Positions 9,201 to 19,199 are shown, counted from the stretch's first letter. The stretch is 62,925 bases of DNA from Perkinsus marinus ATCC 50983 (GCF_000006405.1 NW_003207677.1:558508-621432); one strand, 5' to 3'. The notes: generated from the sequence alone by a model not told the origin. Numbers and translations are program-made.

Positions 9201-10964
9201 TGAATTGGATGTTCCCATGGGCGTCCGTCTGTGCATGCTCCCGGTTAGGTGACATCGCAGATCAAGTCGTGTTTGTTGTGAGAGGACAAGTCGGTGTCGA
9301 GGCACCGTTGGAGAATACACAGGAGGAAACTAAGGGAAGTAAGTTAAGGTCAATGGAGTTTCACCATAGTGATATGGAAAACACTAGTGAAAAACATATT
9401 TCACGACTACTACAGGCCGCGCAAATCGCGTTTTCACCAAGTTTTACGCCGCTCCACGTCAAACGGGTGGAACTCCAATGTATAGTAGAAGTTGATTGGT
9501 TTCAGCAGTATTGGAATATATGTTCGCTGTAATCAACCAAGCTCAGCAATTTTCTCACTAATTATAGAAGTCTACATACAAATTCGGGTAAAAGCGTGCA
9601 CAGAAAATATCAAGAATTTCCCAAAATTTTCTCGGAATTTTCACGCTGTTACCGCCACATGTAGTTGACCATGTGCATACTTTCCCACACTGCTCATCAG
9701 ATGCCCCGCGACCGCCTCTGTGGTTCTATAAGGAAGGGAGCTACTTTGGTGAAGTCGAGCTATTCTGTCAGGTGAGTCTACTGTGGTTGTCCATCCTGCT
9801 CGAGCTTGGCGGGAAAATTCATAGTGTATTTTTTTTCTTGGGCAAATGCGAAAATCTTGTATTTCACGTTAGTGCCTCAGGCTGGACAATTTTCAGTATA
9901 GTGGTGATCTATCACATACTAGAGTGACACGATCTTGTTCGTGAAAATATCGAATCTCTCCGAGAAAAAATGGGGAAAATAATTCATTTTCTATTTGACC
10001 AAATTTCCTTGCCGGTTTACATTGATTGCGATCAGGAGCATCGGCAGTTCACCGTTAGAGCCTACAGTGATGCAGAGTTGTTTGCCTTGGATGCGGCCGC
10101 GCTGTTTCGTGAGTCCTTGGTGAATGTTGAGGCGAAACCACTTTCATTTTTCTAGAGACTTTTTGTGCCTTCCCACATCTGCTGATGTCGATGCAGCGAG
10201 ATGCCACGGAGAAGCTCAAATATGTATGTCTTCATCATCGATGCCGTTTCAGATCTCACTGCTGTTTTCTGCATAGTTTTGCGTTCACCCAAGACTTCGC
10301 ACTGAGCAGTTCAGAGCATCCCTCAGAACAGGGCGGAATTTGGTTGCCCATCGTGAGTGTTGGCAACAGTAGACTTCGCGTAAGTTTTGGTTTTCAGATC
10401 GAGAAGGACGTGGTGTTAGTGACATGAGCGACTTGGGGATCCCCCGTGAGAAGATCGACAATTCTGGAGTCCTCTCTTACCATCGAGAATTCTCCCGAGG
10501 CATGGGCGACTATTCGCATTCTATTTATTCTCTTTCCCATCAGGTTCATCGAACCACAAGGAAGTCAAATTGGGGAAAAGCGATTTGGTCGGTCCCCGGG
10601 GTCTTTCCGTTTCGATAAGCAACCTTGCTTTAGATGGATGAAAGCGACGATTCAGCATCACCGTATGAGGACACTTCCAAGTTGGCAAAACGCCAGGAGC
10701 TCCTTCTGCGACTTGTAGGCTCTTACAAGTCTGACCGCTGTGAATTCCTTTCAGGTGAAAGATGATCTGTTGCCAGCCCTCGACGACATGGAACTCAAAC
10801 TCCGTAGCGACTCCACGACTCCGACCGATTCAAGAGATGTCTTTTTTTCGCTTTATAGATACTTTATTACTCGCCCAGCAGAGAACAGTGACCTGAGTTC
10901 CCGACCGTATAATATTTTCTACTTAGTGCGTGCTATCAATTGTCGTTATGCGAATTTTTCTTGA
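6250..10964 (+). CDS. Voltage-gated K+ channel with cyclic-nucleotide-binding domain (EAG/CNG/HCN-like), multi-exon
   Basis: Pieces in order: S3 (HYLCSWFIFDLLACLPL, exon from 6250); S4 voltage sensor with Arg at every third position (IRLLRLLRLIRLFKVL, about 6402-6480); S5 (ATAIHVIACIW, about 6500-6624) continuing YLVARAED (6904-6970); turret exon 7014-7091; pore exon 7797-7881 with the K+ filter TVGYGD; S6 (GVAVYAQIISRVA, 8148-8214); C-linker (8258-8500); then the CNBD: LLQRVVKR/IWKEG (9121-9199), DIADQVVFVVRGQVGVE (9249-9338), GSYFGEVELF (9701-9771), RQFTVRAYSDAEL (10036-10108). The tail ends AKRQELLLRL (to 10717) and KDDLLPALDDMELKLR, stop 10962-10964. Splice phases match from S5 to the pore and through most of the CNBD. 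Upstream exons (S1, S2, start codon) were not identified; FWEVSSLPLTVAF at about 4393 is a weak S1 candidate. The protein should be a membrane K+ channel; whether cAMP or cGMP binds is not shown. Confidence 0.85.
7121..7232 (+). mobile_element. MITE-G copy 8 (in K+ channel intron)
   Basis: GGAGTTTCGCCCTAGTGATA at the start, ACGGGCGAAAGTCT at the end. It lies just after the donor at 7092. Confidence 0.8.
7237..7414 (-). mobile_element. MITE-H copy 7 (in K+ channel intron)
   Basis: TTGGAGAGTGTATGCACACG near the start and GAGGAAAGCGAGCATTCATT near the end, with the family block GTGAGGAAACTCCTGAACTT. Ends are eroded. Directly follows MITE-G copy 8. Confidence 0.7.
7495..7611 (-). mobile_element. 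MITE-G copy 9 (in K+ channel intron)
   Basis: GGAGTTTCACCCGTTTTACG at the start and CACTAGGGTGAAACTCC at the end. A full-length, well preserved copy. Confidence 0.85.
7689..7786 (-). mobile_element. MITE-G copy 10, ending 10 bp before the pore exon
   Basis: GTAGTTTCACCTGTTTAACG at the start, CACTAGGGTGAAACACC at the end. The acceptor TGTGTTAG for the selectivity-filter exon follows at once. Confidence 0.8.
7866..8015. mobile_element. Possible MITE-H fragment
   Basis: AATTGTGAGGAAACTTCGGA and AAATTTTGTTGGTTTTTTTT resemble the family interior. No ends are readable; weak call. Confidence 0.3.
8505..8694 (+). mobile_element. MITE-H copy 8 (in K+ channel intron)
   Basis: CAGTGGTAAAGGAGTATATG at the start, GCATATTTTCCCACACTG at the end. 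Flanking octamers GTGAAACT and CTAACACT agree at 5 of 8 bases. Confidence 0.8.
8832..8951 (-). mobile_element. MITE-G copy 11 (in K+ channel intron)
   Basis: GAAGTTTCACCCGTTTTACG at the start and CACGGGTGAAGCTCC at the end; flanks ATT and ACT. Confidence 0.85.
9355..9476 (+). mobile_element. MITE-G copy 12 (in K+ channel intron)
   Basis: GGAGTTTCACCATAGTGATA at the start and AAACGGGTGGAACTCC at the end, flanked by AAT on both sides. It lies 16 bp after the donor at 9339. Confidence 0.85.
9506..9692 (+). mobile_element. MITE-H copy 9, abutting a splice acceptor
   Basis: CAGTATTGGAATATATGTTC at the start and GCATACTTTCCCACACTG at the end. Flanks are GGTTTCAG before and CTCATCAG after; the second is the acceptor of the GSYFGEVELF exon. 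Confidence 0.85.
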
Positions 10965-11277
10965 CTAATTATTGTTCCGCATATTAACGTATTACTTGTG
11001 CTATTCGTTTCGTCAGCTACTCGCAGCTGCAGAATATAAACTCTATTGAGTACTCTAATAAACAGCGACGAGACTGTCGTCTCTTGGCGCATGCTTTCGT
11101 TGTATTCAACATATTGTGTTTAGTCATCAATTCTACGGAACCATACGCGACAATATGCTCGCGTCGAACTTCGATGAGAGATAATTATAATCTGTGTACC
11201 ATCGATGTAACGCATTTCTCACGTTGATGACTCGGAAAACACAAGTATTCCCACTCGAAAAGACTGTGATCAGATCA
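10965..11277. other. Non-coding gap after the K+ channel
   Basis: AT-rich sequence between convergent genes. Probably 3' untranslated DNA; no element recognised. Confidence 0.4.
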
Positions 11278-11710
11278 CGAGGATGAATGCGTACAACATA
11301 GCAGCCGTTTAAATATGTTATCATTCTTCTCCCAATCCTCCACAATGACTCCCAGGGCGCACATAGTGGGCGCCGAAAGTTTGTGAGCTAAGTTATATGC
11401 TAGCTGGTGGAGGTCATCCACTACAATGAGTAGTTTAGATATGTTCACTTCGCGGATCTCCTTGAGTGGCCGTCCCCGATATGTCGGCAGTAAACATATC
11501 CACCTCGACACCCTCAAACACCTCCTCACCAGAGAGGTGTATGGCCCAACACGCGTCCAGTTGCTCTTTGCATCAAACATCTAGCGAGTCCAGATTTGTC
11601 ACAGTTAACTTGACAACACGAATCATTTCCATTTGAGAATGAGGGCCTTGAAGTGTATCCATTCGACCATTAGCTTCTATCAGAAGAGCCTCATCGAATC
11701 AAATGATTCC
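11278..11710 (-). CDS. Uncharacterised protein fragment
   Basis: A minus-strand open frame reads SKLLIVVDDLHQLAYNLAHK followed by VIVEDWEKNDNIFKRLL, and a neighbouring frame upstream reads HSQMEMIRVVKLTVTNLDSL. Codon use looks protein-like and a donor-like GTGAGGAGG sits between them, so at least two exons are likely. No family is recognised and the gene ends are not fixed. It may be the 3' part of the Gln-rich gene next to it or a separate small gene. Confidence 0.35.
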
Positions 11711-11799
11711 ACCCTCTACTGCTGGTTACACTGCTCAGCACTCTGCTCAGTACTGTAATAACTTGGCTGATTAGGTTGCTGAAACAACATTCAACAGTA

Positions 11800-14770
11800 A
11801 TCGATCATCTGGGCGTGCGCTAAACGGTCCAGCACTTACCTGTGTATTCCACTGCGGTTGTTGCTGTTGTTGCTGCATCCTCAACTGAGCCTGTTGTCGC
11901 TGCAGTCTAGCCTGTTGTTGCTGTTGTAGGCGAGCCAAGAGCGTCGGGTCAATCCTGAGGGCATTACAGATGCCACACCTCCCTAGTGGACCCCACCTCC
12001 TACTGCTGTTGCTGTTGAGCAGCTCTCTGCTGGGCCATAGCCGATGCCAACATCTGCTGCCGTTGCAACTGCTGCTGCTGTTGCAACTGTTGTTGCTGCT
12101 GTTGCAAATGCTGTTGTTGCTGTTGTTGTTGCTGTTGTTGTCTTTGTGCCTGTGTGGTAACTCGCCCCTCCAAAGACCCCACCACCATCACAGCCAGCTG
12201 CCTTATAGTGTGAACGAACACTTGTGAGCTCGATTTTAGACAGTTCAACTCTTCTAGATCATTGCCAATCGATTCACTATATTCCCCACCTGTCGCATTT
12301 GCAGCTGTTCCAATAAAGCCCTCATTTGGGGTGTAGAAGTGACCTGCTGTCCGGTCTGCTGCTGCTCCTGCTGCGCTCGGGCCTGACCTCTCCGTACACA
12401 ACCCCAGACTTATCACCAACTTACCCGAGCCAATTGCTGCTGCAATAACAACAGATCTTCAACCCGCTGTTGACGAGTTTTCTGTTCTTCTTGTTGCTGC
12501 CTCCTTTGCTGTAACATATCAATAACTTGCTGTGTTGAGTAACTCGGATTTGCTGTTGCTGCTACCTATCATCAATACCTACCTATTCAAATATAGTCTA
12601 TATATTAGCCCTCATTATAATAATAACCATTTTATATATTCAATAATTAATCTTATGATAAGAGTAACGTATCAGTGCACTAGCAGCAGCAGCAGCAGCC
12701 CAACCACCTACCTGAGGCGCCTGTGGACGATACTGAGGTGGAGGAGGAGGGGGAGCTCTCACTCCCTCTGGAGGCGGGGGTGGGATCGATGATGTTGGCC
12801 TGGGAGTTGCTTTATGCTGTTGTTGGGTATTGCCTTTAGAATGCAGCATAGACAGTAGCTGCAGACCAGCCTGGTTGCTGCCCTAAAATTAGACAAGTCA
12901 ACCTCGAACATGTACAAGACCCCTTCAAATTTCAGTCATCTTCAACGAATTTTGGCATGATATCTCACGAAATTTCAGGAATGGTTTTACCGCGCGCCAC
13001 AAAATTATTGCCCAACTGCTGTTGCCCACCTGTCCAACACTCTGTTGATTCCTGCCTTGCATCCTCGAAGATTCTGCAGCGGCTCGCTGTTGTCGTTTTT
13101 GCCTTTGCGCGGCTTCCAACTCCTCCAGAGTCGTGGCGCCAGCGGGTAGATGAGGTTGTGGCTGAACACAACAACATTTTGACCATACCGTAATTCCGAC
13201 ACATCTCAACCACACCAGTTCGCAACAGTGAGCAGCCATTTTAAATCTCGAAGTTTAGTATTTTCGCAGTATACGAACGCTACACCAAAACGTGAGAAGT
13301 TAGAATAGTCCTCTGAATTCCAATTCTAAAGTGACTTGTGTATCGACGTATTTTCACAGAGTTGACTTCAATTTTCGCTCTACAAATATGACGTAACCCT
13401 CCTGTTATGGTATACATAATAATCATATAATCGCCATTTATGATAGAGGTTTACATAGCAGTTTAGTTAACATTAAAAGAGCATTAAAGTGAGCGGAGCT
13501 ACTGCTACCAGCGGCGGCCCTGAATCCCCCTCGGTCGGCTTCAGCCATTTTGCCATTCGTCCACCATCTCCACCATCAGGAATTTCACTTGCGAAAAATC
13601 CATCGTCATCATCGATAAATCTACCAATATGAGTATCTTAGCTTCCACGATGCAAGATACAGATTAGGCCCAAATCCAACAACCCTCTTTTACTTTTCCT
13701 CTTCATCATCAGTCGTCTTTGTGATTTCTCCTTGTGCCACTTTCCGAGCGTACTGCCCAAGACTCATATGTGACTGAACCAACACAATCCCCTGTCCCTC
13801 TCCCTACCAACAAGTCCACTACCTCTTCAAGAGTCTTTTCAGCCTTTCTAATATCACCCAAAGTGAACTGATCTAAACCGCCGCTGCCCACCGTGAGCAG
13901 CGGCTTCCGGCCGCCCTTGCCACCTGTCTGAGGGCTACTAGGCGGAGACATATCTCTGAAACATAGTACGATGGAAGTTCAGAAAGGAGTGGTATGGAAT
14001 ATTTTGGAAGAAATTCATGTACTACCGGCCTCCAACCCCACCCTTCCGGCCCTTGCCAGTAAGATACCCACTGGAGTATCTTCCCCCTCGATCGTCATCT
14101 CTAAACACCCGTATCATTTTTGTAACGCAGTATGAAGATTTTCAAGATACTACCTGCGAACAGCTCCACGTTGATGATGATGATGTCGATCGCCAGCTTT
14201 GTCTTCTTCCCCGTCTCTGATGAAACACGAAAACTCACAATTGCCACGAATTTCAAGAACGTTTTGGAAAAAGTTTTCAGTTGAAAAACGACAGAGTGTC
14301 ACCATAACGCCGTTTTCCATTACCTCCACTGTCCCGGCTTGCCTACTTCCCGTGCGCTCGAGCGGTCATGATGATCACTGAGACCACGAACACAGTTTAC
14401 GACTACGCACAAGGCACTTGAAATTAATACCACAAATAGAGAGAGGACCAACACAAGTATAGGACTGAATTCTAAAGAACGCTACTATGCAGTTTCGGAA
14501 AATGCTTTCCTCAGCTGAGCTCAGGAGTTCCTTCGCAAATTATGAGAGCTTATACACGAATGCGAGTACAAGTGTACAGAGACCAATAAAGAATTTCAAA
14601 AATCTCCTCGAAATTTTCACTTTGTCACCAACACATAGTCCAAGCACTATCTATACCACTACAGCAGTAGCTCCGTGACAGCGTATCACCCTGTTGTCCA
14701 TCCACCTGTGCTATTGCTTGCCCCTCTGGACTGCCCGCCACCCCTACGTTGGTCTCCTCCACGGTAAGCT
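11800..14770 (-). CDS. Gln-, Pro- and RGG-rich protein, probably RNA-binding (multi-exon)
   Basis: Read on the minus strand, exon-like pieces follow one another: RGGDQRRGGGQSRG (near 14,740); DDDRGGRYSSGYLTGKGRKG (near 14,090); GGLDQFTLGDIRKAEKTLEE (near 13,860); a DDDDGFF and GGRMAKWLKPTEGD piece (near 13,570); TTLEELEAAQRQKRQQR (near 13,120); TSSIPPPPPEGVRAPPPPPP (near 12,760); then polyglutamine (11,900-12,500; for example QQQQLQQQQQLQRQQMLASA). Arg-Gly-Gly boxes and low-complexity Q/P tracts are typical of RNA-granule and translational-control proteins. The MAKWL-type motif faintly recalls the RFxRWF region of eIF4E transporter proteins; that link is only a guess. Exon borders, start and stop are not resolved, and more than one gene could be present. 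Confidence 0.5.
12003..12150 (-). repeat. Polyglutamine-coding CAG/CAA tract
   Basis: Plus strand shows runs of TGTTGTTGC and CTGCTGCTG; on the minus strand these are mixed CAG/CAA codons. The mixing argues for a selected polyglutamine run rather than a pure microsatellite. Confidence 0.8.
12989..13005 (-). other. GC-rich word, copy 1 (RTGGCGCGYGRY)
   Basis: Minus strand reads TTTTGTGGCGCGCGGT, in an apparent intron of the Gln/RGG-rich gene. One of six copies in this window. Confidence 0.6.
14490..14648 (+). mobile_element. MITE-H copy 10, one end damaged
   Basis: CAGTTTCGGAAAATGCTTTC then TCAGCTGAGCTCAGGAG at the start; TTGTCACCAACACATAGTCC near the end, where the last part of the family sequence is missing. 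It sits between RGG-type exons of the minus-strand gene, so probably in an intron. Confidence 0.75.
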
Positions 14771-15934
14771 GATATCACACATAGAAATACAGGTAGACCG
14801 CGAACGAACAAGATCAGAATAGGAGGAGGAGAATTTCCACGACCAGTGGCGATGATTATTAGCAATTTGATACCATAACTTCGCCACTTCAGTTACCGAC
14901 AGATGCTACTTCCCTTAGTATTACTTCCTAGTAGTGGTGACTCGGTATTGTCTTTGTCAATAAGAGTCGGAAAATCATTGGGTTTCTCGTTACATTGCGG
15001 GAGACCTTTGAATTTTTTAAGGTCCTCAATACTAAAGCAGATCCACCTCCCTGCACTCGCAGTTGTCATAAACTATCAGAGTAATAATATCAACTTTAAA
15101 AACGGAGTCCACCCCCTATGGAAACACTGAACGCAACAGAAAAAGTTGAGGCCAACGATTCTGATGGGGTATGCAAGTAACATGGTAAGCCGGTCTTTCA
15201 AGAGGTCTATGAATTTCCATCATGCAAAATCGATGATATGCTTCGCTCCGCTAAGCTTTTCGAAATTGCTCTATCCAACCTGAGAGAGTTCCTATCCTTA
15301 TAAGAGACTCCGTGAATGTTATAGTTACTTCTCATACTCAACAGTAGTTTTCTTCACACCTTCCCTTGATATCGTGGGGTTTTCCGCTGTGAAGGAATGC
15401 GTTAAAACCTAACTTCAGACCAATTCCATCCCGGCATTCATATGATAAACGAACCCCCAGTTGGGACTACTTTCAGTTCACTTCCCTCTGCTATCGGGCC
15501 ATCTACCACCGACTCGATCTCTCTATTGTTATTCACTGAGCAAGCATTACTACACTGCTGGAAACCTATCTTCCCTCGGGTCGATAATATGAAGGATCTC
15601 AGCGTATTACATATTCTCACATCCTTGCCTTCCTCTCGCCGAACCGACGTAGTGCAGTTTGGCGTAGAGCTGAGGATGAATAAATATCTATATGCTGAGA
15701 GTCAGCAACGCCCTGTAATGCTAAAAATATCACCATGTCATATTCTACTGAGAAATATCACGGGAATAAAATGAACTGAGCAGGGTTTGAACATGCGCCT
15801 ACTGCATATCAGCACTGTAACTAAACCATCCGACCATTATTACCACATTTTTCTCTCATCTCCAGACAGCAACGCTGGGAAGATGCCCCCTCCTTGCGGA
15901 ACCTTAACATCACCATCACCATCCCAACCCAAGC
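14771..15934. other. Region without a confident gene
   Basis: Some plus-strand frames are open (15442-15774, for example) but lack a recognisable family. 5' exons of the RGG-rich gene could lie here. A tRNA-like stretch near 15785-15835 is discussed under rejected items. Confidence 0.35.
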
Positions 15935-17346
15935 CTATCCCCGTACTTCGATCATCGGCCTATTAATCGTCATCAAAACGTCCGAGTCGATGAAAAGGCC
16001 ATCCAGAAAGCATTCTTTGATCAGTCGCATCTTCGCTCTCTCCCCTTCTCGGAAAAATTCCTTCACCGATTCTGTGAACCGCTCACTGGCTGGTAAATTG
16101 ACTAAGTTGGGCATCGCCACACGTCCAGTTGGAAAATCAATGAGTTCACTTCGCAATACTGAGGACGGCAATTCACTCGAGATGGTGGGATCAAACGGTG
16201 GGTCCAAGAGACACTTGTCGCTCTCGAGATCGGCGGCCAGCTGAGTGATAGACTCCTGCACCCTCTTCATAGTGCTGCGGCCACTAGAACGATTCCTGGC
16301 TACTTTGAACGGATGAGTTTGGTCTTGCCAAGTGAACCACAGTTGCACTCCGGTCGCTTTGATCACCGCTCGAAGAGCCTTAGCCCATTCATCATCGTAG
16401 AGATGAATGGCACGGTGAAAATCACAATTGTGGAGAAGATGCGTCGTTTTCGAGAACATTCCGAGTGCGCGCATATTATCATTATTTTTCCATTGTGTTA
16501 ACCATCTTAGAAAACACCCACTTCCATATCCGTCTGCAAGGATGTGTACCTTACTGATACCCAAGTGTTCGAGAAGGTGTGGTAAGATATAAGGCAGATA
16601 TGAGAACCATGATGAAGGGTCTTTACGCCACTGGTCGACTTCAAGCATGACAATATCAAAGATATCTCCTTTGAAGATATCTACGGCCAATCGCATCCAT
16701 TGTAACCAAGAAGACCTCTCATCACCTAGGTCGTGGAGGACCAAGACACATGGGCGGTTTGCAAATCTAAACAACTTCTGAGTCTCTGGAATGTTACTGC
16801 CAACGATACAATGACGAAAGCTTTTATCAGGGCATATATAGGAGGAGAGACACAGTGACCGAACTCTGACTTGCACCTCCATATCTTTATTCACTTTAAC
16901 TGTGTACTCCTCTTTACTTAGCATAGAGAGTACCTGGGGGGTTGGAGGAACGAAGATTCGAGAGACACTCGACTAACTCACTTTGCCTCTCTCGTGGTCA
17001 GTCCAGTCCATAGCGCTTAAAAGGCTATTTCTCATATCCACGGAAGCTGGCTTTCGAATATGCAAGAATGATTTCGGATCCGAGGTGGTAACTCGATTGT
17101 TGAACAAAAGATATTCCAAGTCGTCCAACACGTCACCTCGATGAAGACGCTCCCTGACAAAATAGCGAAAGTAGATCGGTTTATAGCGGAATAACGATGT
17201 AACTAGTCTGCAACGACAGACGATACATCGTAATTTGATCACACTCACCCGATGTTTTCGATCTTCACATCAGCCACTGGAGGCCTGATCGACACTTCAG
17301 GTTCATCCCGCTTGCGACTATGCCGTAACAATAGAGAAGCCTTCAT
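15935..17346 (-). CDS. Alpha/beta-hydrolase-fold protein without the usual nucleophile serine, 3 exons
   Basis: Exons 17249-17346, 16982-17207 and 15935-16933 join in phase with introns of 41 and 48 bp. They give 440 residues from MKASLLLRHSRK to a TAG stop. The core reads PCVLVLHDLGDERSSWLQW (oxyanion-side strand and loop), then HLLEHLGISKVHILADGYGS at the nucleophile elbow. In active members that elbow is GxSxG; here the serine position appears to be glycine (ADGYG). The arrangement of LLEHLGISKVHI resembles maspardin-type proteins, though this is only a similarity read by eye. A long N-terminal part (YKPIYFRYFVRERLHRGD) has no family I know. It may be a non-catalytic scaffold or use another residue. 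It diverges from the transporter next door. Confidence 0.7.
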
Positions 17347-17427
17347 TTGTAAACGAATTCACAAGTTTTTCCATCATACGGATATCAGGAGTTGACCTTG
17401 AGTTCAGTTCAATCACTTGACATTCCT

Positions 17428-17448
17428 CACGTCAGAGACGTGACGTCA
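17428..17448. promoter_or_regulatory. Palindromic CACGTC/GACGTG and CRE-like TGACGTCA in a divergent promoter
   Basis: CACGTCAGAGACGTG overlaps TGACGTCA. Both are perfect inverted repeats, in the 630 bp between two divergent genes. TGACGTCA is the classic bZIP (CRE) site in many eukaryotes; its use here is inferred. Confidence 0.4.
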
Positions 17449-17978
17449 CCTTGAACCTTTGGCTCGCCGATAGCGAGATCGGAAGCGATCTCTGGTAATT
17501 GACGCGTTGTAGTTGCCAATTGCAATGTAATCGTGATAGCGTTCTAAACGTTACGACTTTCGACTCGATATTCAAGCGTTGGTTGTGGTAACAATCTTAA
17601 TCACACTAAATTGGGCGTAGCGAAAAATGCTGCACGCGAACGCAACTGTCAGATGAGGGGCCGCTCAATCACGAGGATGTCCAGGTGGGGCGCCTATGCC
17701 AGGGGTATGATGGGCAAGGATGGCATAAGTACACCCAAGATATGCCTACATACAATCGACCTCGCAGCGGCACGAAACAGAGAACACCAATTTTGCTGTT
17801 GAGGAATCTCATTCCGCATGGGGCCGCTATGCCATTCCAAAGCCGGGTATCCTTTCCCATCCCTGCAGCTCTCTTATTCAGAATGATTACCTCAGATCGC
17901 AGAGTGGCATATCGGCCCCAAGCCCGTTGTTGTGGATTTCTCCCCCCTTAAGTTTGGCCTCAGTTGAGTTCTTCAACT

Positions 17979-19199
17979 ATGAAACATACCTGTGCTATTC
18001 TGTCCGTCTCAGCATCCCTCTTCGGTGCGTTACTCTTCGGTCTGTCTCTGGGGTTTTCTGGACCGGCCATTGACACTATGAGAGACAACGTCACAACCAC
18101 CGATGGGAGGCATATCCCGATCGGTGAAGGGTCATCCTTCTTCGTCCTCAAAACTAGTAACGATGCTTCCTTATTCGGTTCTATGGTCAATATTGGTGCT
18201 ATCATCGGGGCGCTTGGCGGTGGCCCCGTCAACGAGAAGATTGGCCGTAAATGGAGCATCATTGGTGCATCCCCTTTATTTTTATTGGCCTTTCTATGGA
18301 TCGGTCTAGCGCGCACCGCGTGGCAGCTCATCGTGGCTCGTGTCATTGTCGGCATTGCCCTTGGCATGAGCTCCTTCAGCGTGCCCACTTACATCGGCGA
18401 AGTTGCTCCCACCAAATACCGCGGTCTTTTCGGTGCTTGCAATCAGCTTGGGATTACTATCGGCATCCTCTTGGCTTATCTCTTTGGGTTGGCTTTCCGC
18501 ACCCAAGCCGGGTCGATCGATCCAGAAGCCACATCAAGAACATTCTGTAACTGGCGAACACTCAGCTTCGTATACATCATCCCGGCGGCTCTGCTGGGAA
18601 TATGCATGTTCTTCGCACCCGAATCTCCCCGTTGGTTAGCTGAAAAGTCACGTATCGAGGAAGCCAAGGGGATCGTTATCAAACTGCGCGGAGGTGATGC
18701 GGAAGATCCTGTGGTCAAAGCTGAGCTCGTGGCCTTGGAGGCTATCAAGTCTAAAAGAGACAGCGAAGAGAAGGGATCCGTCATGACATCTCTGAAAGCA
18801 TTGAATAGATGCCGGATGCAAGTTTTCATTGGTATCATGTTGCAAGTACTGCAGCAGTTCTCTGGCATCAACGCTATCATTTTTTACCAGACTTCTATCT
18901 TTCAAGCCGCGGGCATCGACAATAAGGATGAGGTAGCATTGACNNNNNNNNNNNNNNNNNNNNNNNNNNNNNNNNNNNNNNNNNNNNNNNNNNNNNNNNN
19001 NNNNNNNNNNNNNNNNNNNNNNNNNNNNNNNNNNNNNNNNNNNATATGTCTCATCATGGTTGTATTCGTATTATTTATAGTTCCCGAAACGAAAGGTAAA
19101 ACATTTGAGGAAATCCAGACTTACTTTCATCACAAGTATAGTGTCAGAAATAGTGATAATAGACGGACTCCCACCGTTGTGGTTCTCTCCTGTGAGTGA
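17979..19199 (+). CDS. MFS sugar (hexose) transporter, interrupted by an assembly gap
   Basis: Sugar-porter signatures appear in order: GLSLGFSGPAIDTM in TM1; GPVNEKIGRKWSIIG (the GRK loop 2-3 motif); VGIALGMSSFSVPTYIGEVA and PTKYRGLFGACNQLGITIGI (TM4-5); PESPRWLAEKSRIEEA before the central loop; LQQFSGINAIIFYQTSIF (the QQxSGINA motif of TM7, sugar-binding); and VPETKGKTFEEIQ after TM12. Start chosen at ATG 17979 (MKHTCAIL). One hundred N separate TM7 from the end of TM12, so TM8 to most of TM12 are not in the sequence. The true missing piece should be roughly 350-400 bp by comparison with family length, unless introns add to it. Expected to move hexoses across the plasma membrane or an organelle membrane. 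Confidence 0.9.
   Translation: MKHTCAILSVSASLFGALLFGLSLGFSGPAIDTMRDNVTTTDGRHIPIGEGSSFFVLKTSNDASLFGSMVNIGAIIGALGGGPVNEKIGRKWSIIGASPLFLLAFLWIGLARTAWQLIVARVIVGIALGMSSFSVPTYIGEVAPTKYRGLFGACNQLGITIGILLAYLFGLAFRTQAGSIDPEATSRTFCNWRTLSFVYIIPAALLGICMFFAPESPRWLAEKSRIEEAKGIVIKLRGGDAEDPVVKAELVALEAIKSKRDSEEKGSVMTSLKALNRCRMQVFIGIMLQVLQQFSGINAIIFYQTSIFQAAGIDNKDEVALXXXXXXXXXXXXXXXXXXXXXXXXXXXXXXXXXXICLIMVVFVLFIVPETKGKTFEEIQTYFHHKYSVRNSDNRRTPTVVVLSCE
18944..19043. other. Assembly gap of exactly 100 N
   Basis: A run of 100 N, the usual placeholder for a gap of unknown size. It lies inside the sugar-transporter gene. Confidence 0.98.

Noticed and set aside
15785-15835. Minus-strand tRNA-like sequence (GGTTTAGTTACAGTGC and ATGTTCAAACCC)
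   Set aside because: It has D-arm-like and T-loop-like words, but no 5' acceptor strand pairs with the 3' side and the anticodon arm does not fold.
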